32,265 nt of DNA. Origin: Chloroflexota bacterium (GTDB taxonomy: Bacteria > Chloroflexota > Anaerolineae > Aggregatilineales > J027). Position 1 is the first letter of the stretch; each line of letters starts with the position of its first letter. This document shows, in pieces, positions 1 to 9,600 of the stretch. The stretch is from contig JAADYW010000159.1 of assembly GCA_010092845.1 (NCBI GenBank), positions 1 through 32,265 of the forward strand. The letters are read 5' to 3'. The translations under genes were made by a program, and so were the position numbers. The notes under the pieces were generated by a model. The model ran no database searches. It saw nothing but the letters and a program-made list of their open reading frames with translations, and was not told the DNA's origin.

Positions 1-19
1 AGATGTGTATAAGAGACAG
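1..19 (+). other. Nextera/Tn5 mosaic-end adapter (AGATGTGTATAAGAGACAG), library artefact
   Basis: Exact 19-nt match to the Tn5 transposase mosaic-end/Nextera adapter at the first base of the window; it creates the artefactual MCIRDS start of the first ORF. Confidence 0.97.
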
Positions 20-242
20 CCGGCAAATAATCCCCGAACTTACCCCGCGAGAGCGCCACGTATTGCTGTTGATCGCCCAAGGATGGAGCAACACCGAAAT
101 TGCTGAGGAGTTGGTTGTCTCCCCAAAAACTATCCGCAACTATGTCTCACGCATTTACGGGAAATTGGCTGTGGGCAGCCGTGCTCAAGCGATTGTACTG
201 GCCCGCGAAGCAGGCTTGGGACGGGATCGTACACAATCCTAA
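20..242 (+). CDS. C-terminal fragment of a LuxR/NarL-type HTH regulator (5' truncated by contig end)
   Basis: LTPRERHVLLLIAQGWSNTEIAEELVVSPKTIRNYVSRIYGKL is a classic LuxR HTH; the upstream part is missing and replaced by adapter. Confidence 0.9.
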
Positions 243-279
243 GCACCGTGACTTGTGATCTCGTGCTGTCAAATGCCGA

Positions 280-302
280 CCTGCAACCCCGTCGCTTGCA
301 GG
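280..302. terminator. Candidate hairpin between convergent genes
   Basis: Perfect 7-bp inverted repeat CCTGCAA-N9-TTGCAGG between the LuxR gene end (+) and the SRPBCC gene end (-); no clear U-tract. Confidence 0.4.
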
Positions 303-312
303 GACAACGAAT

Positions 313-762
313 TTAGGGGAGCGATTCGAGAGATGCTTTGAGCTCAGCAACCGTGCGTTTTCTTTCCTTGCGAGCAAAGTGGTTGGCGCGCGGCCGTATG
401 AGCCTGAAAATGCCAAATAAGCGCCCTTTGGCTGTGTGATGTAGCTTGGTGCCACCCTCAGTAGCTTCCAATATATATCCAGGGCATGTCTCCAGGACAG
501 GTATCCCCAGCCAGTGAAGGCGATGTTTGAACACGATCTTCGTTGGTCTCTGGAATTCGATGACTTCACCTCTAAATGTGCCGAGTGTCGTCCGGTCTCT
601 ATAGGTCGTCCCTACCCCAATCGGGCCTTGGGAAAGCTGACGCGTACTGACGAAGATCCCCTCGGGTGGTAGCCACTGCGAATATGCTGATATATCGGCA
701 AGGCGAGCAAAAACCTGGTCAATAGGGCACTTAATCATTTCATCAATTTCAAGCTGCAACAT
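313..762 (-). CDS. SRPBCC/polyketide cyclase-like (START-fold) protein
   Basis: 149-aa ORF with SRPBCC-like pattern (EIDEMIKCPIDQVFARLADISAYSQWLPPEG ... GTTYRDRTTLGTFRGEVIEFQRPTKIVFKH). Confidence 0.8.
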   Translation of the reverse strand: MLQLEIDEMIKCPIDQVFARLADISAYSQWLPPEGIFVSTRQLSQGPIGVGTTYRDRTTLGTFRGEVIEFQRPTKIVFKHRLHWLGIPVLETCPGYILEATEGGTKLHHTAKGRLFGIFRLIRPRANHFARKERKRTVAELKASLESLP

Positions 763-856
763 TGTCTTCTTCCCTCCTGTGTTTCAGTCTTGCCGTGCCA
801 GCAGTATCATTGCAGCCGACAGCAGTTGTAGGCTGTCGACTGCTGGCCTACGGGTG

Positions 857-2251
857 TCAGGTTCTATGCTTGATGTTCTGGTTGACGTGGAAAAGGTTGT
901 CCGGGTCGTATTTGGCCTTGACCTGAACCAGGCGCGCATAGTTGTCACGATATGTTGCTTCGATGCGATCCTGGCCTTCCTCCATCATGAAGTTGACATA
1001 ACCACCCCCGGCTGAGAGCGGATGCAGAGCGGCCCAGTAGTCGCGCGCCCATTGCTTGAGATGTGTGGCATTCGCCGCGTCTTTGTCTACACCGACGATC
1101 ACGCGCGACCAGGTGACATCTCGGAAACTAAACGCTGTTTCTGACGCGGCGACATCGTGCACGGCACCGTTGATCGGGTAGAGGTGCATTGTCGACAGCT
1201 CGGTTGGCAGCGAGGACCCGTGCTCTGTATGGATGTCGATCGCTTCATCGCTGAGTTCCTTGACGAAATCGGCTTTCCAGTACCATTGCAGCCCTGGTGG
1301 GTAGTACAACTGATCGAACATGCGCTGCAGCGCTGGATAAGGCATTGGCCCGGCCATATCCAAAACCGGGTCGCCTAACTGGCGAATCGGCGCAAAGACC
1401 TCTTCCGCTTTGTCCATCGGCCCGGTGTAACACCATGTCATGACGCAACCATGATGGCCGTGTAACGCCTCGGGCAAGGGGGAGCCCGTTGGAACACGGT
1501 GGAAACCAAACCAGGCATAGATGTCTTCAGGAGCATCCGCGATGAAATCGCGGTACCACTTCATGAGTTCTTCGGCCTGGGAGATTGGCCAGATGATCGG
1601 CCCACCGTACACAGTGTGAACCGGATGTGCCTGGAACAGAAAGGATGTGACTACACCAAAATTGCCGCCACCCCCACGAATAGCCCAGAACAGGTCTTCG
1701 TGTTGGCTGGCGTTAGCTGTGACCAGACGACCATCGGCCAGTACCACATCGGGCTCTATCAGGTTATCGATGGTGAGGCCGTACTTGCGTGATAGGTATC
1801 CGTGGCCTCCGCCGAGGGTCAGGCCCCCGACACCAGTGGTCGAGATAATACCGCTGGGGACTGCCAAGCCAAATGCATGCGTTGCATGATCGACCTCGCC
1901 CCAGGTGCAGCCGCCTTGAACCCGCACGGTTTGGGCCGCTTGATCCACGCGGATACCCTTCAGAGGCGATAGATCAATGACTACGCCGTCATCAACCATC
2001 GCGAGCCCGGCCCCGTTATGCCCACCGCCGTGCACTGCCAGGTCCAGGCCATTGTCACGCGCGAAATTCACGGCGGCGATGACATCCGCCACATTGGCAC
2101 AGCGAGCGATCAGGTGCGGGTGTTTGTCGATCATGGCGTTATAGATTTCCCGCGCGTCATCGTAACTCTTGTCACCTGGTTCAATGAGATCGCCACAAAA
2201 GTCAGCAGCGATTGATTGCATAACCTCTTTGTCTATGGTTGGTGCTACCAT
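857..2251 (-). CDS. FAD-binding oxidoreductase, berberine-bridge (BBE)-like
   Basis: FAD_binding_4 motifs (DLAVHGGGHNGAGLAMVDDGVVIDLSPLKGIRVD, GGGHGYLSRKYGLTIDNL) and C-terminal YDPDNLFHVNQNI. Start placed at MVAPTIDKEV with AGGAG upstream. Confidence 0.9.
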   Translation of the reverse strand: MVAPTIDKEVMQSIAADFCGDLIEPGDKSYDDAREIYNAMIDKHPHLIARCANVADVIAAVNFARDNGLDLAVHGGGHNGAGLAMVDDGVVIDLSPLKGIRVDQAAQTVRVQGGCTWGEVDHATHAFGLAVPSGIISTTGVGGLTLGGGHGYLSRKYGLTIDNLIEPDVVLADGRLVTANASQHEDLFWAIRGGGGNFGVVTSFLFQAHPVHTVYGGPIIWPISQAEELMKWYRDFIADAPEDIYAWFGFHRVPTGSPLPEALHGHHGCVMTWCYTGPMDKAEEVFAPIRQLGDPVLDMAGPMPYPALQRMFDQLYYPPGLQWYWKADFVKELSDEAIDIHTEHGSSLPTELSTMHLYPINGAVHDVAASETAFSFRDVTWSRVIVGVDKDAANATHLKQWARDYWAALHPLSAGGGYVNFMMEEGQDRIEATYRDNYARLVQVKAKYDPDNLFHVNQNIKHRT

Positions 2252-2642
2252 GTGAGTACTCCTCTTCATTACTAGTATGCGAACTGTTGACTTCGCTTTC
2301 GGGGCAATCGAAAGCGTGCCGGGATTCAGCTTACTGCATGGGGAGGGGTTTTGTAGTGGGTGAGATGTCACCTTTTCCGACACGACGCGCGATTACAACG
2401 TGGGACAAGTGTCACCAAGCGCAAGTAAGCGACAAGCTGGGGTGTACTCAAAATGGGGTTATACACGCCGAATCTGTGCGGCGAACCTGAAGCCAAAATG
2501 GCCCGTGCTTCAATAGAGAAAAACGGCGACCCCGGCCGGCAGACAACGGCTCCGGGCGCGGGTGCTGCAACTATACTTACTGAGAGGCATTGGCGGGCAA
2601 ACTGATGATCATCCGCCTAGAAACTGCCCGCTCTGGCACCGC

Positions 2643-3917
2643 TCAATCGACAGTTTCACGTGAGCCGGGCATATTGTCCTGCACTTCCCACACGATAACT
2701 GTGCCCGAGGAATCGGCACTAGCGAAGTAGCGGCTATCCGGGCTCCACACGATGAACTTGACGAGGACCGTATGCCATTGCAGTGTTGCGATTTGCTCCA
2801 GACCCTCTAGGCGGTAAACCGCAATAGAGTGATCGTTCTCGCTTGACGAGCCCGGTCTGGCGACCCAACGCCAGTCCGGGCTTGGATAGGGTGTCAACAG
2901 TTCGAATCGCGACTCCTGTAAGACCTGGCCTGTCGTCAGGTCAATGCGCCGACTGCCGAGGAATGGCTCAAACACGACGAGCTCAGTGCCTTCAATCCGG
3001 TATTCCCCAAGATCGACATATTCTTGGAAGACGAACGCAGTGCGGTCGAAGTCCCACACAGTAAGTGTCAATGGCATGGAGGCGTAATCACCGCTTAAGG
3101 TAAGCAGGAAGTTCGCTTCCCACTGTAAACGGCCCGTTGGACCGCCCACATAGTTCCCGATGGTCGCGAGTAGCTCACCCGTTGTCGCAGCATAAATGCG
3201 CACTTTGGTATAGTCACTTGGGGCTGCCACACGCGTGCCATCCGGTGACCAGGCCAGCGCGGCAGTCATGTTGTAGATCGGTGCTGAGAGCCCTCGATTC
3301 AACGTCCATACATGGCGCGGTCCCAGATTGCGATAGCGGATGTCTTCCGGCACAACGACAAGCTGTGAACTGTCCGGACTCCAGGTGTGCGAGAAGTACG
3401 GATCGAGCGCGTAGCCACGGAGACTGTACCGCAGCTCGAGATTGGCCGCATCGTAGATCTGCAGGTCTGAGTGCACGCTGTCCACCGCGACCAGCGTTCC
3501 ATCAGGCGACAGATGTACGGATGCTCCGGTGTCTACTAGCGCGGCGCGGTTTGAAGCTGTCTCAACTGTCGCGTTGCGGATATCTACGATCTGCAGGGCT
3601 AAGTCATCCATGGAGCGCGCCAATAGGCGGTCGCCGTCGGGATACCAGGCAACCACATCACTGAACTCGAACAAGAGATCGCCTCCGGTCATCGCGTAGA
3701 CCTGCCACAGGCCAGGTGGATTGTGCTGTTCATTATGTTGACCGAAGTTAATGGCGATGAACTCACTCGTTGGCGACCATTCGATCGCGGTGAAGTCCGC
3801 AACATATCCTGCCGGTGGCTGGAAAACAAACCGTTGTTCTATGGTGGCGGTGTCGTCTTGGGCTCGAACCGGGATACCAGCCAGGAGCAATAGAAGAAGG
3901 GTTAGCCCGCGTTTCAT
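2643..3917 (-). CDS. Secreted WD40-like beta-propeller protein
   Basis: Signal peptide MKRGLTLLLLLLAGIPVRAQ and repeated WSPDG/WSPDS blades. Confidence 0.8.
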   Translation of the reverse strand: MKRGLTLLLLLLAGIPVRAQDDTATIEQRFVFQPPAGYVADFTAIEWSPTSEFIAINFGQHNEQHNPPGLWQVYAMTGGDLLFEFSDVVAWYPDGDRLLARSMDDLALQIVDIRNATVETASNRAALVDTGASVHLSPDGTLVAVDSVHSDLQIYDAANLELRYSLRGYALDPYFSHTWSPDSSQLVVVPEDIRYRNLGPRHVWTLNRGLSAPIYNMTAALAWSPDGTRVAAPSDYTKVRIYAATTGELLATIGNYVGGPTGRLQWEANFLLTLSGDYASMPLTLTVWDFDRTAFVFQEYVDLGEYRIEGTELVVFEPFLGSRRIDLTTGQVLQESRFELLTPYPSPDWRWVARPGSSSENDHSIAVYRLEGLEQIATLQWHTVLVKFIVWSPDSRYFASADSSGTVIVWEVQDNMPGSRETVD

Positions 3918-4885
3918 TGGGCGAGCTCCCCGACAACGAGGTCGTAACCGGGGTCAGTGCCCAGCCGCAGACAATTGAGAGCGAAGCGCTGGCCATCGGG
4001 GCTCCAGGCAAAACCTCTGGTCTGGCAATCTCCAAATGGCCAGACTGTAACCTGTCCACCTGTTTCTGCATCCCAAAGGAACACGCCATCCGCAGTTGCA
4101 CTGCTGATCCATTCTCCATCAGGATGCCAGGCAATCACCCCAACCATCTCCGGAATGACCATAACTGGCAGGCCCGTCGCTACATCCCGCACCTGATACG
4201 CGCTTGCCAAGCGTGTCGAATCTGGACTCCAGGCGGCGCTTGTTCCCGCCCAGAAGGTATCCAGCCGCTCGCCATCTGAAGACCAGAGGTGCATGTAATC
4301 GCGGCCCCAGTTGCCGGTAGTGGCGATCATTGTGCCATCTGGACTCCAATGCGCCTCGTACGGGATGTTCCAGTTCAATCCCAGTTCAGTGATGATTGCA
4401 CCCGTTGTACCGTCGTGAATATTAATCGCGTTGGTGACGAACCGGCGACAGTCGGGTGCCCACGAACTGTGTCGACCGCTATCCGAGTCTAGCTCAAACG
4501 CCAGTGCACCGGTTGCGGCGTCCCACACGCGAAACGGGCCGCGAAACGTACCCGCCGCGATCCACCGGCCATCCGGGCTCCAGGAGACAGAGGTGCCCGC
4601 ATGCGCCAGCGTATAGATGATGTCGCCCGTATCTACGTGCCAGACGTTAACGGTCGTTTCAGAACCAGCTGCGGCAATTCTTGTGCCGTCCGGGCTGAAG
4701 GCGAAATGTTCATTGAAGTTGCTCAGGATTGAGACCGTGCGTCTGATCCGCCGTATTTCCTGGGAATTTGGCGGATGGGGCTCAGCCAATACGCTGCGAT
4801 ATGCGCCGCGTTGTTGGCTAGCCTGCACCGGTAGAGCCAGTGCCAACAATATGCATACGATGAGCGCAGTTCGTCGCATAGCCAA
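3914..4885 (-). CDS. Secreted WD40-like beta-propeller protein (paralogue, 4-nt overlap with downstream gene)
   Basis: Signal peptide MRRTALIVCILLALALPVQA and repeated FSPDGTRIAAAGSETTVNVWHVDTG blades. Confidence 0.82.
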   Translation of the reverse strand: MAMRRTALIVCILLALALPVQASQQRGAYRSVLAEPHPPNSQEIRRIRRTVSILSNFNEHFAFSPDGTRIAAAGSETTVNVWHVDTGDIIYTLAHAGTSVSWSPDGRWIAAGTFRGPFRVWDAATGALAFELDSDSGRHSSWAPDCRRFVTNAINIHDGTTGAIITELGLNWNIPYEAHWSPDGTMIATTGNWGRDYMHLWSSDGERLDTFWAGTSAAWSPDSTRLASAYQVRDVATGLPVMVIPEMVGVIAWHPDGEWISSATADGVFLWDAETGGQVTVWPFGDCQTRGFAWSPDGQRFALNCLRLGTDPGYDLVVGELAQ

Positions 4886-5008
4886 CCCTCTGGAGATGAG
4901 ACTTGCGGATGGTGCTATTGTACCCCTTTGTTGGCGTGTTTTCTCCTAAGAATCTGTGTGCAAGGCTACGCGATCGCCGTTGGTGTGTTGCTGACGATAG
5001 AACGCGAA

Positions 5009-5036
5009 ACCGCCAGTCTCAGTTTGAGACGGCGGT
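5009..5036 (-). terminator. Intrinsic terminator-like hairpin
   Basis: ACCGCC-A-GTCTCA/GTT/TGAGAC-GGCGGT: 12-bp stem with a 1-nt bulge; on the minus strand followed by TTTCGCGTTCT, downstream of the 5588 gene. Confidence 0.6.
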
Positions 5037-5126
5037 CGGATCGGTCGGTGGTCGTCGCTACTTAGCCGGCGGGTACGATGATAACGTCTGCTTCACCATG
5101 TCCCTCGAACTCCTCATAAACGGTGG

Positions 5127-5588
5127 TCATTGCTCTCTCGGTGATCTCCAAAGACAGGAGTAGTTCTCGATCAAACGCTGCCACGCATCCACAAGTAGCC
5201 TGTTGATCTTGTCTAGTTGTTCCTGGGTGGCGGGCTGGCCATTGATCATAGCCGACTCGACGGACCAGAAGATGCGCTGGCAATTGACATACGGAACCAG
5301 AACAGTCTCAGTGACCGACGGCACCTCCTGAGCAGGTGTAACTGAACCCTCACCAGCGACAATCGTCGCATAGAGCGTGACTTTGCCAGGCGTCAGATCC
5401 ACACTCAGGTCGGTGAAGGTGTTGGGGAATGGGTTTCTATAGGTTAGGAACCAATTGATCCGTCGCTCTGACAACGTGATCGACATGATTTCCGGTTCGT
5501 TCCCCTGGGCCATTGCTGGCACGGCCAGCGCTCCCAACAGAGCAATGATGCCGACGGCGAGAAACACGCGACGTAGCTTTCGGTACAT
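5127..5588 (-). CDS. Small secreted hypothetical protein (possible 3' frameshift; see findings)
   Basis: Signal peptide MYRKLRRVFLAVGIIALLGALAVPAMAQ; RBS AGGAGACAAGACC-ATG. Confidence 0.65.
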   Translation of the reverse strand: MYRKLRRVFLAVGIIALLGALAVPAMAQGNEPEIMSITLSERRINWFLTYRNPFPNTFTDLSVDLTPGKVTLYATIVAGEGSVTPAQEVPSVTETVLVPYVNCQRIFWSVESAMINGQPATQEQLDKINRLLVDAWQRLIENYSCLWRSPREQ

Positions 5589-5721
5589 GGTCTTGTCTCC
5601 TGTGGTTTTGGGTTGATTGGGTTTTGAGGTCTTTGTTCCTGATGGCAGCCGTAGGACTTGCCTCACGAACACTCTAACTTTGCCGGTCGGATGTTGCTAG
5701 CGTGTAGAAACCATAGAATTT

Positions 5722-5763
5722 GCGCCAGGGGACACCCTGCTTTAGCGGGGTGGGGAAGGGCGC
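5722..5763 (+). ncRNA. Nested hairpin within a structured non-coding region (possible group II intron remnant)
   Basis: GCGCC...[CACCCTGC-TTTA-GCGGGGTG]...GGCGC nested helices; further helix GAACCGC (5798-5804)/GCGGTTC (5837-5843); no convincing ORF. Confidence 0.3.
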
Positions 5764-6298
5764 TTTCCTCCATGTAAACAAGCTGTAAAATGAGTGTGAA
5801 CCGCGGAGAGGTGCGGAAATGCTCATCCACATGATTGCGGTTCGGTCCAAAGCCGGAGCATGATGAAGGCTAGCGGGCAACGTCGTACCGGAGAAGCACT
5901 GGGTACCCAAAGCAAAGGACGTCCCGGAAATGAGACGCCCTCCCCTGATTGACAGGGACTTCCAATGAAGCGTAATGTTCCGTTGGCTGGAGCGCCAACG
6001 CGCCCAAACTAGCAGCCACTATAGGCAGTCCCTGTTTGCCTGCGGTTTCTTATGGGAAGATTAGGACTAGATCAGGATATCGGGGTGGTGTACCGCATAC
6101 ATTGACGAAATACCTTCATGAAAACGGCAGTTTACATAGCTACTGTGGTTAGTATACGGATTAGGCGTAAGATCAAGCGCAAGTTTGTTGATGTTTTGGC
6201 GTAAAACCAGGCGGATAAGGTAAAGCTTCTTTAGGAAATGATCAATGCTTCAAGTCCTGGCTACCAGAAGGCTTCAAGGCGTCGGTTGGATGGCAACG

Positions 6299-9295
6299 CT
6301 ACTCGCGGGAGCTGGAGTCAATGCATGCGAGACGCTCGCGGAGGGCAGCCGCCAGCGAAGGCAGGGAATCCGGCGTGCTGGAAACAGCTTCACGGAGCGG
6401 AATGCCCGCGATGTGCCGGGCTCCAATAGCATCACGACGCATCGCCTCGCTAGCGGAGGGATGTCCAATGATCGCTGCGCTCAGCCAGTGCACTTCCTCG
6501 CTCAGTCCCCGGCTAGCAAGGCTCATCAGGGCCGCGTTCAGCACGTCCAGAATTAAGCCCTCAGCGCCGATCTCTACAGCCACGTCCAGGGCAACACAGA
6601 GATCAGCTTTGATTTCATGCCAATCCCAGCCTCCCTGTTGCCCACGGCTACGCGCCAGATTGGCCAGAGCCAGGGCGATGCCCCACCGGTCACTGATCTC
6701 ACGGCTAAGTGTGAGACTCTCCGTGTAGTACTGCTGCGCCGCGCTATGATCGGGCTGAGCAGCCGCAACCAGGCCCAGGTTGTTCAGCGCAATCCCAATG
6801 CGGCGCCGGTCATTGTGTACACGATGGATCTGCAGGCTCTCCTGGAGCAGCGGATAGGCGCCCGTATGGTCCCCTTGCTCGTAGAGCACCAGGCCTAGGT
6901 TGCTGAGTGTATTGGCGATCTGGCGCTCGTTACCAGTTTTCCGAAAAAGAGAGAGGTTCTCACGGAAATAGACTGCCGCTGTAGCTGGGTCCCCGCGCTG
7001 TTGGGCGATAACGCCGAGACTATTGCGGATGTTGGCGATGTAGCGCGCGTCGTTGAGCTGTTGTGCGTTTTCCAGACACTCGGTGAACAGGTGCATCGCG
7101 GCGTCGCGATCCCCTTTGTCGCTCAGTAGACATGCCGTGAAGTAGCGTGCCACCAGTCTTGCCTGTGGTGCTGTTGCTGGTAAGTCAGCCAAAGCTTGAT
7201 GGAAGTCGCCCTCGGCAGCGGTGAAGTCCCCCAAACGGTAGGCGAATACACCCCGGTAGGTTCGTAACCGGCCAAGCAGAATCAGGTCTGTGTCCTCATT
7301 CTCCGCTTCGCAAGTTGACAATGCCAGACTGAACAGCTCTGCGCCTTCTGTGAGACGCCCTTGCCCGATGAGAAATGTGTACACTGGTGACAGCATCTCA
7401 CCGAGCACTGTCTGATCGCAATGGGCTGTTGCCCACAACCATGCGCTGCGTATGTCTGCCCAGCTGGCCGCGAATCTTCGCATGGTATCTGCGTTATTTC
7501 CACTTATCAGGTCCGTTTGCTGTTCTGCGGCCAACCCTGTGAAATAGTGGCTATGTGCGGCACGAGTTTCTTCTACCAACGTTGGGTAGGCTTCGTAACG
7601 CCTGCGGACAAATTGCCGGATAAGGGGATGTATATCATAGTGCGGCTGCTCTGGGCGGCGCAGCAGAGAATGCTCGACCAGCGTTACCAGGTCTGGCAGC
7701 TTCACACCGGCTGCGTAATGAGCAGCTTCGAGAGAAAACGGTGTCTCGAAGACGGCGAGCCGCATCAGTGCTCGCTGCTGGGATGGTGTCAACCGCTCCC
7801 ATGAATACCCGATAGCAGCTTCCAGACTACGATGCCGTAGGGGAATGTTCATCTCTCGATGGGCCAGCTCAAGATTGTGTCCAAGTTCTGCAGCAATCTC
7901 AGATACACTAGCGGCGTGGGTCCAGCTTGCCGCCAATTCGATGCCGAGGGGCAATCCCTCTACCAGGCGGCAAATCTGGCTAATGGTCGCCTGTTCGGTT
8001 GTCGAAAGGGACTCCTGGATCCCCGCGCGGTGCATACGTTCCGAGAAGAGCCATAGTGCGGCGAAATCGTGCATTTCGCCACGCTGGGCTGGATATGGCA
8101 AGCCTTCGAGGGGGAGGGTCGTCTCTCCCTGTAAGTTAAGCCGCTCACGCGAGGTTACCAGAATCCGCAGGGCTGGACAGTGGCGTAGCAGCCGGCTGAG
8201 TGTGTCTCGCCCTGGTAGCACATGCTCGAAATTGTCCAGAACCAGCAGGATTTCGCACTCGCGTAAGTGTGATTGCAATTGCTGGTAGCTGGCCTTTCCT
8301 TCCAACCCCAGGGCATTCTGTAACGTGCCAACTAGCTCGCTTGCATCTACTAGGCTGGCCAGTGGCACGAAGACAATACCATCAAGGAATAGCTCAACGC
8401 TGCGTGATGCGGCCTCCAGGGCCAACCGTGTTTTACCCACACCGCCCATACCCGTGATAGTCATCAGCCTCTGGGTGGGATCCCCTAGCCAAGCATTCAG
8501 CATCGCCAGTTCTGCTTCGCGCCCAACAAAGGATGTTGCGAAACGTGGCAGGACGGGTGCGCGTTCTTCCCGTAGCTGCAAAATCCGGCGGTAAAGTGCC
8601 TCCGTCTCCGGCATGGGGGCAACTCCCAGTTCGTCGGCCAGGATGCGGCGGCAGGCTTCGTATTGTGCCAGGGCTTCAGTGTACTGACGCTTGCGCCCTA
8701 GAAGGGTCATCAAAAGACGATGCGAGGCCTCGCGCCAGGGGTCAAGGGCCAGCAAACGGTGCGCTGCCTCTATGGCCGGGAGCGTGTTCCCCTGGCGCGC
8801 GTAGCGATCTGCTAGCCTTTCGAGAACCACTACCGCAGCCCGTCGAAAGCGCTCGCACTGACCAAGTAACCACTCCTCGAACGCCGGTGCATCCTTAAGC
8901 ATGAAACCATTCATGAAATCGCCGCTATAAAGGTCGCTAGCAGCCTCAAGCTGGGTGAGGTCCGCTGCCTGGTCTTGAGAGGTAGCCAGCAACTCAAGGG
9001 CATCGATCCACAGCGGAAGATCGGTATCGAGCGTTACGGTCTCGCGCGACGTCACAAGGTAGCCACCGATAAGCTTCCGCAGATTAGAAAGCGCCATCCG
9101 GAGATTGGTGCGCGCGTCGACGCCCGGCATCTCCGCCCATAACAAGCCGGTCAGGCTATCACGTTGATGGGGTAGGTTGGCCAGTGAGAGATACGCTAGC
9201 AAGGCGCGCACTTTGTTTGATACAAAACCATCAATGGGTGTGTCTTCAAGCCAGAAGGCGGTTTGTCCGAGGAGATAGATCTTCAAGGTCTTCAT
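6299..9295 (-). CDS. AfsR/SARP-like transcriptional regulator: BTAD domain, NB-ARC-type ATPase, TPR repeats
   Basis: N-terminal winged-helix/BTAD (MKTLKIYLLGQTAFWLEDTPI...), P-loop ITGMGGVGKTRLALEAA, LLVLDNFEHV, and C-terminal TPRs (NSLGVIAQQRGDPATAAVYF, NLGLVLYEQGDHTGAYPLL). Confidence 0.93.
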   Translation of the reverse strand: MKTLKIYLLGQTAFWLEDTPIDGFVSNKVRALLAYLSLANLPHQRDSLTGLLWAEMPGVDARTNLRMALSNLRKLIGGYLVTSRETVTLDTDLPLWIDALELLATSQDQAADLTQLEAASDLYSGDFMNGFMLKDAPAFEEWLLGQCERFRRAAVVVLERLADRYARQGNTLPAIEAAHRLLALDPWREASHRLLMTLLGRKRQYTEALAQYEACRRILADELGVAPMPETEALYRRILQLREERAPVLPRFATSFVGREAELAMLNAWLGDPTQRLMTITGMGGVGKTRLALEAASRSVELFLDGIVFVPLASLVDASELVGTLQNALGLEGKASYQQLQSHLRECEILLVLDNFEHVLPGRDTLSRLLRHCPALRILVTSRERLNLQGETTLPLEGLPYPAQRGEMHDFAALWLFSERMHRAGIQESLSTTEQATISQICRLVEGLPLGIELAASWTHAASVSEIAAELGHNLELAHREMNIPLRHRSLEAAIGYSWERLTPSQQRALMRLAVFETPFSLEAAHYAAGVKLPDLVTLVEHSLLRRPEQPHYDIHPLIRQFVRRRYEAYPTLVEETRAAHSHYFTGLAAEQQTDLISGNNADTMRRFAASWADIRSAWLWATAHCDQTVLGEMLSPVYTFLIGQGRLTEGAELFSLALSTCEAENEDTDLILLGRLRTYRGVFAYRLGDFTAAEGDFHQALADLPATAPQARLVARYFTACLLSDKGDRDAAMHLFTECLENAQQLNDARYIANIRNSLGVIAQQRGDPATAAVYFRENLSLFRKTGNERQIANTLSNLGLVLYEQGDHTGAYPLLQESLQIHRVHNDRRRIGIALNNLGLVAAAQPDHSAAQQYYTESLTLSREISDRWGIALALANLARSRGQQGGWDWHEIKADLCVALDVAVEIGAEGLILDVLNAALMSLASRGLSEEVHWLSAAIIGHPSASEAMRRDAIGARHIAGIPLREAVSSTPDSLPSLAAALRERLACIDSSSRE

Positions 9296-9369
9296 AAGTT
9301 TACGATCCATTTACGATGACCGTATATACCTGAGTATAACCAAAAACTTCTGAGTGGACTCGTTGGCCT

Positions 9370-9600
9370 ATGTCATCCTCACGCCCGGCTGAATACTATG
9401 CTTTTCTCCTCCGTTTCTGGCGGGAAGGTTCCGCGGGCGCAGAGTCTGGGGCAGCCATCTGCCGATTTAGCCTGGAGGACACCCAAACGGGCGAACGGTA
9501 TGGTTTCGCCGATTTCGAGTCTTTGGCCGCATTTGTGGTGAGTATGATGCAACGACAAGCCCGCTCTCAACGCAAGCCTGATGATAAGGAGAATCAATGA
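9370..9600 (+). CDS. Small hypothetical protein
   Basis: 76-aa ORF divergent from the AfsR-like gene, overlapping the next ORF by 4 nt (ATGA). Confidence 0.65.
   Translation: MSSSRPAEYYAFLLRFWREGSAGAESGAAICRFSLEDTQTGERYGFADFESLAAFVVSMMQRQARSQRKPDDKENQ

Noticed and set aside
3-242. 79-aa ORF starting MCIRDS as an intact small LuxR protein
   Set aside because: The start codon lies in the Nextera adapter; this is a truncated gene fragment.
3137-3664. 175-aa plus-strand ORF opposite the WD40 gene, and many similar antisense ORFs
   Set aside because: Shadow ORFs in high-GC coding DNA with low-complexity basic composition and no domain signal.
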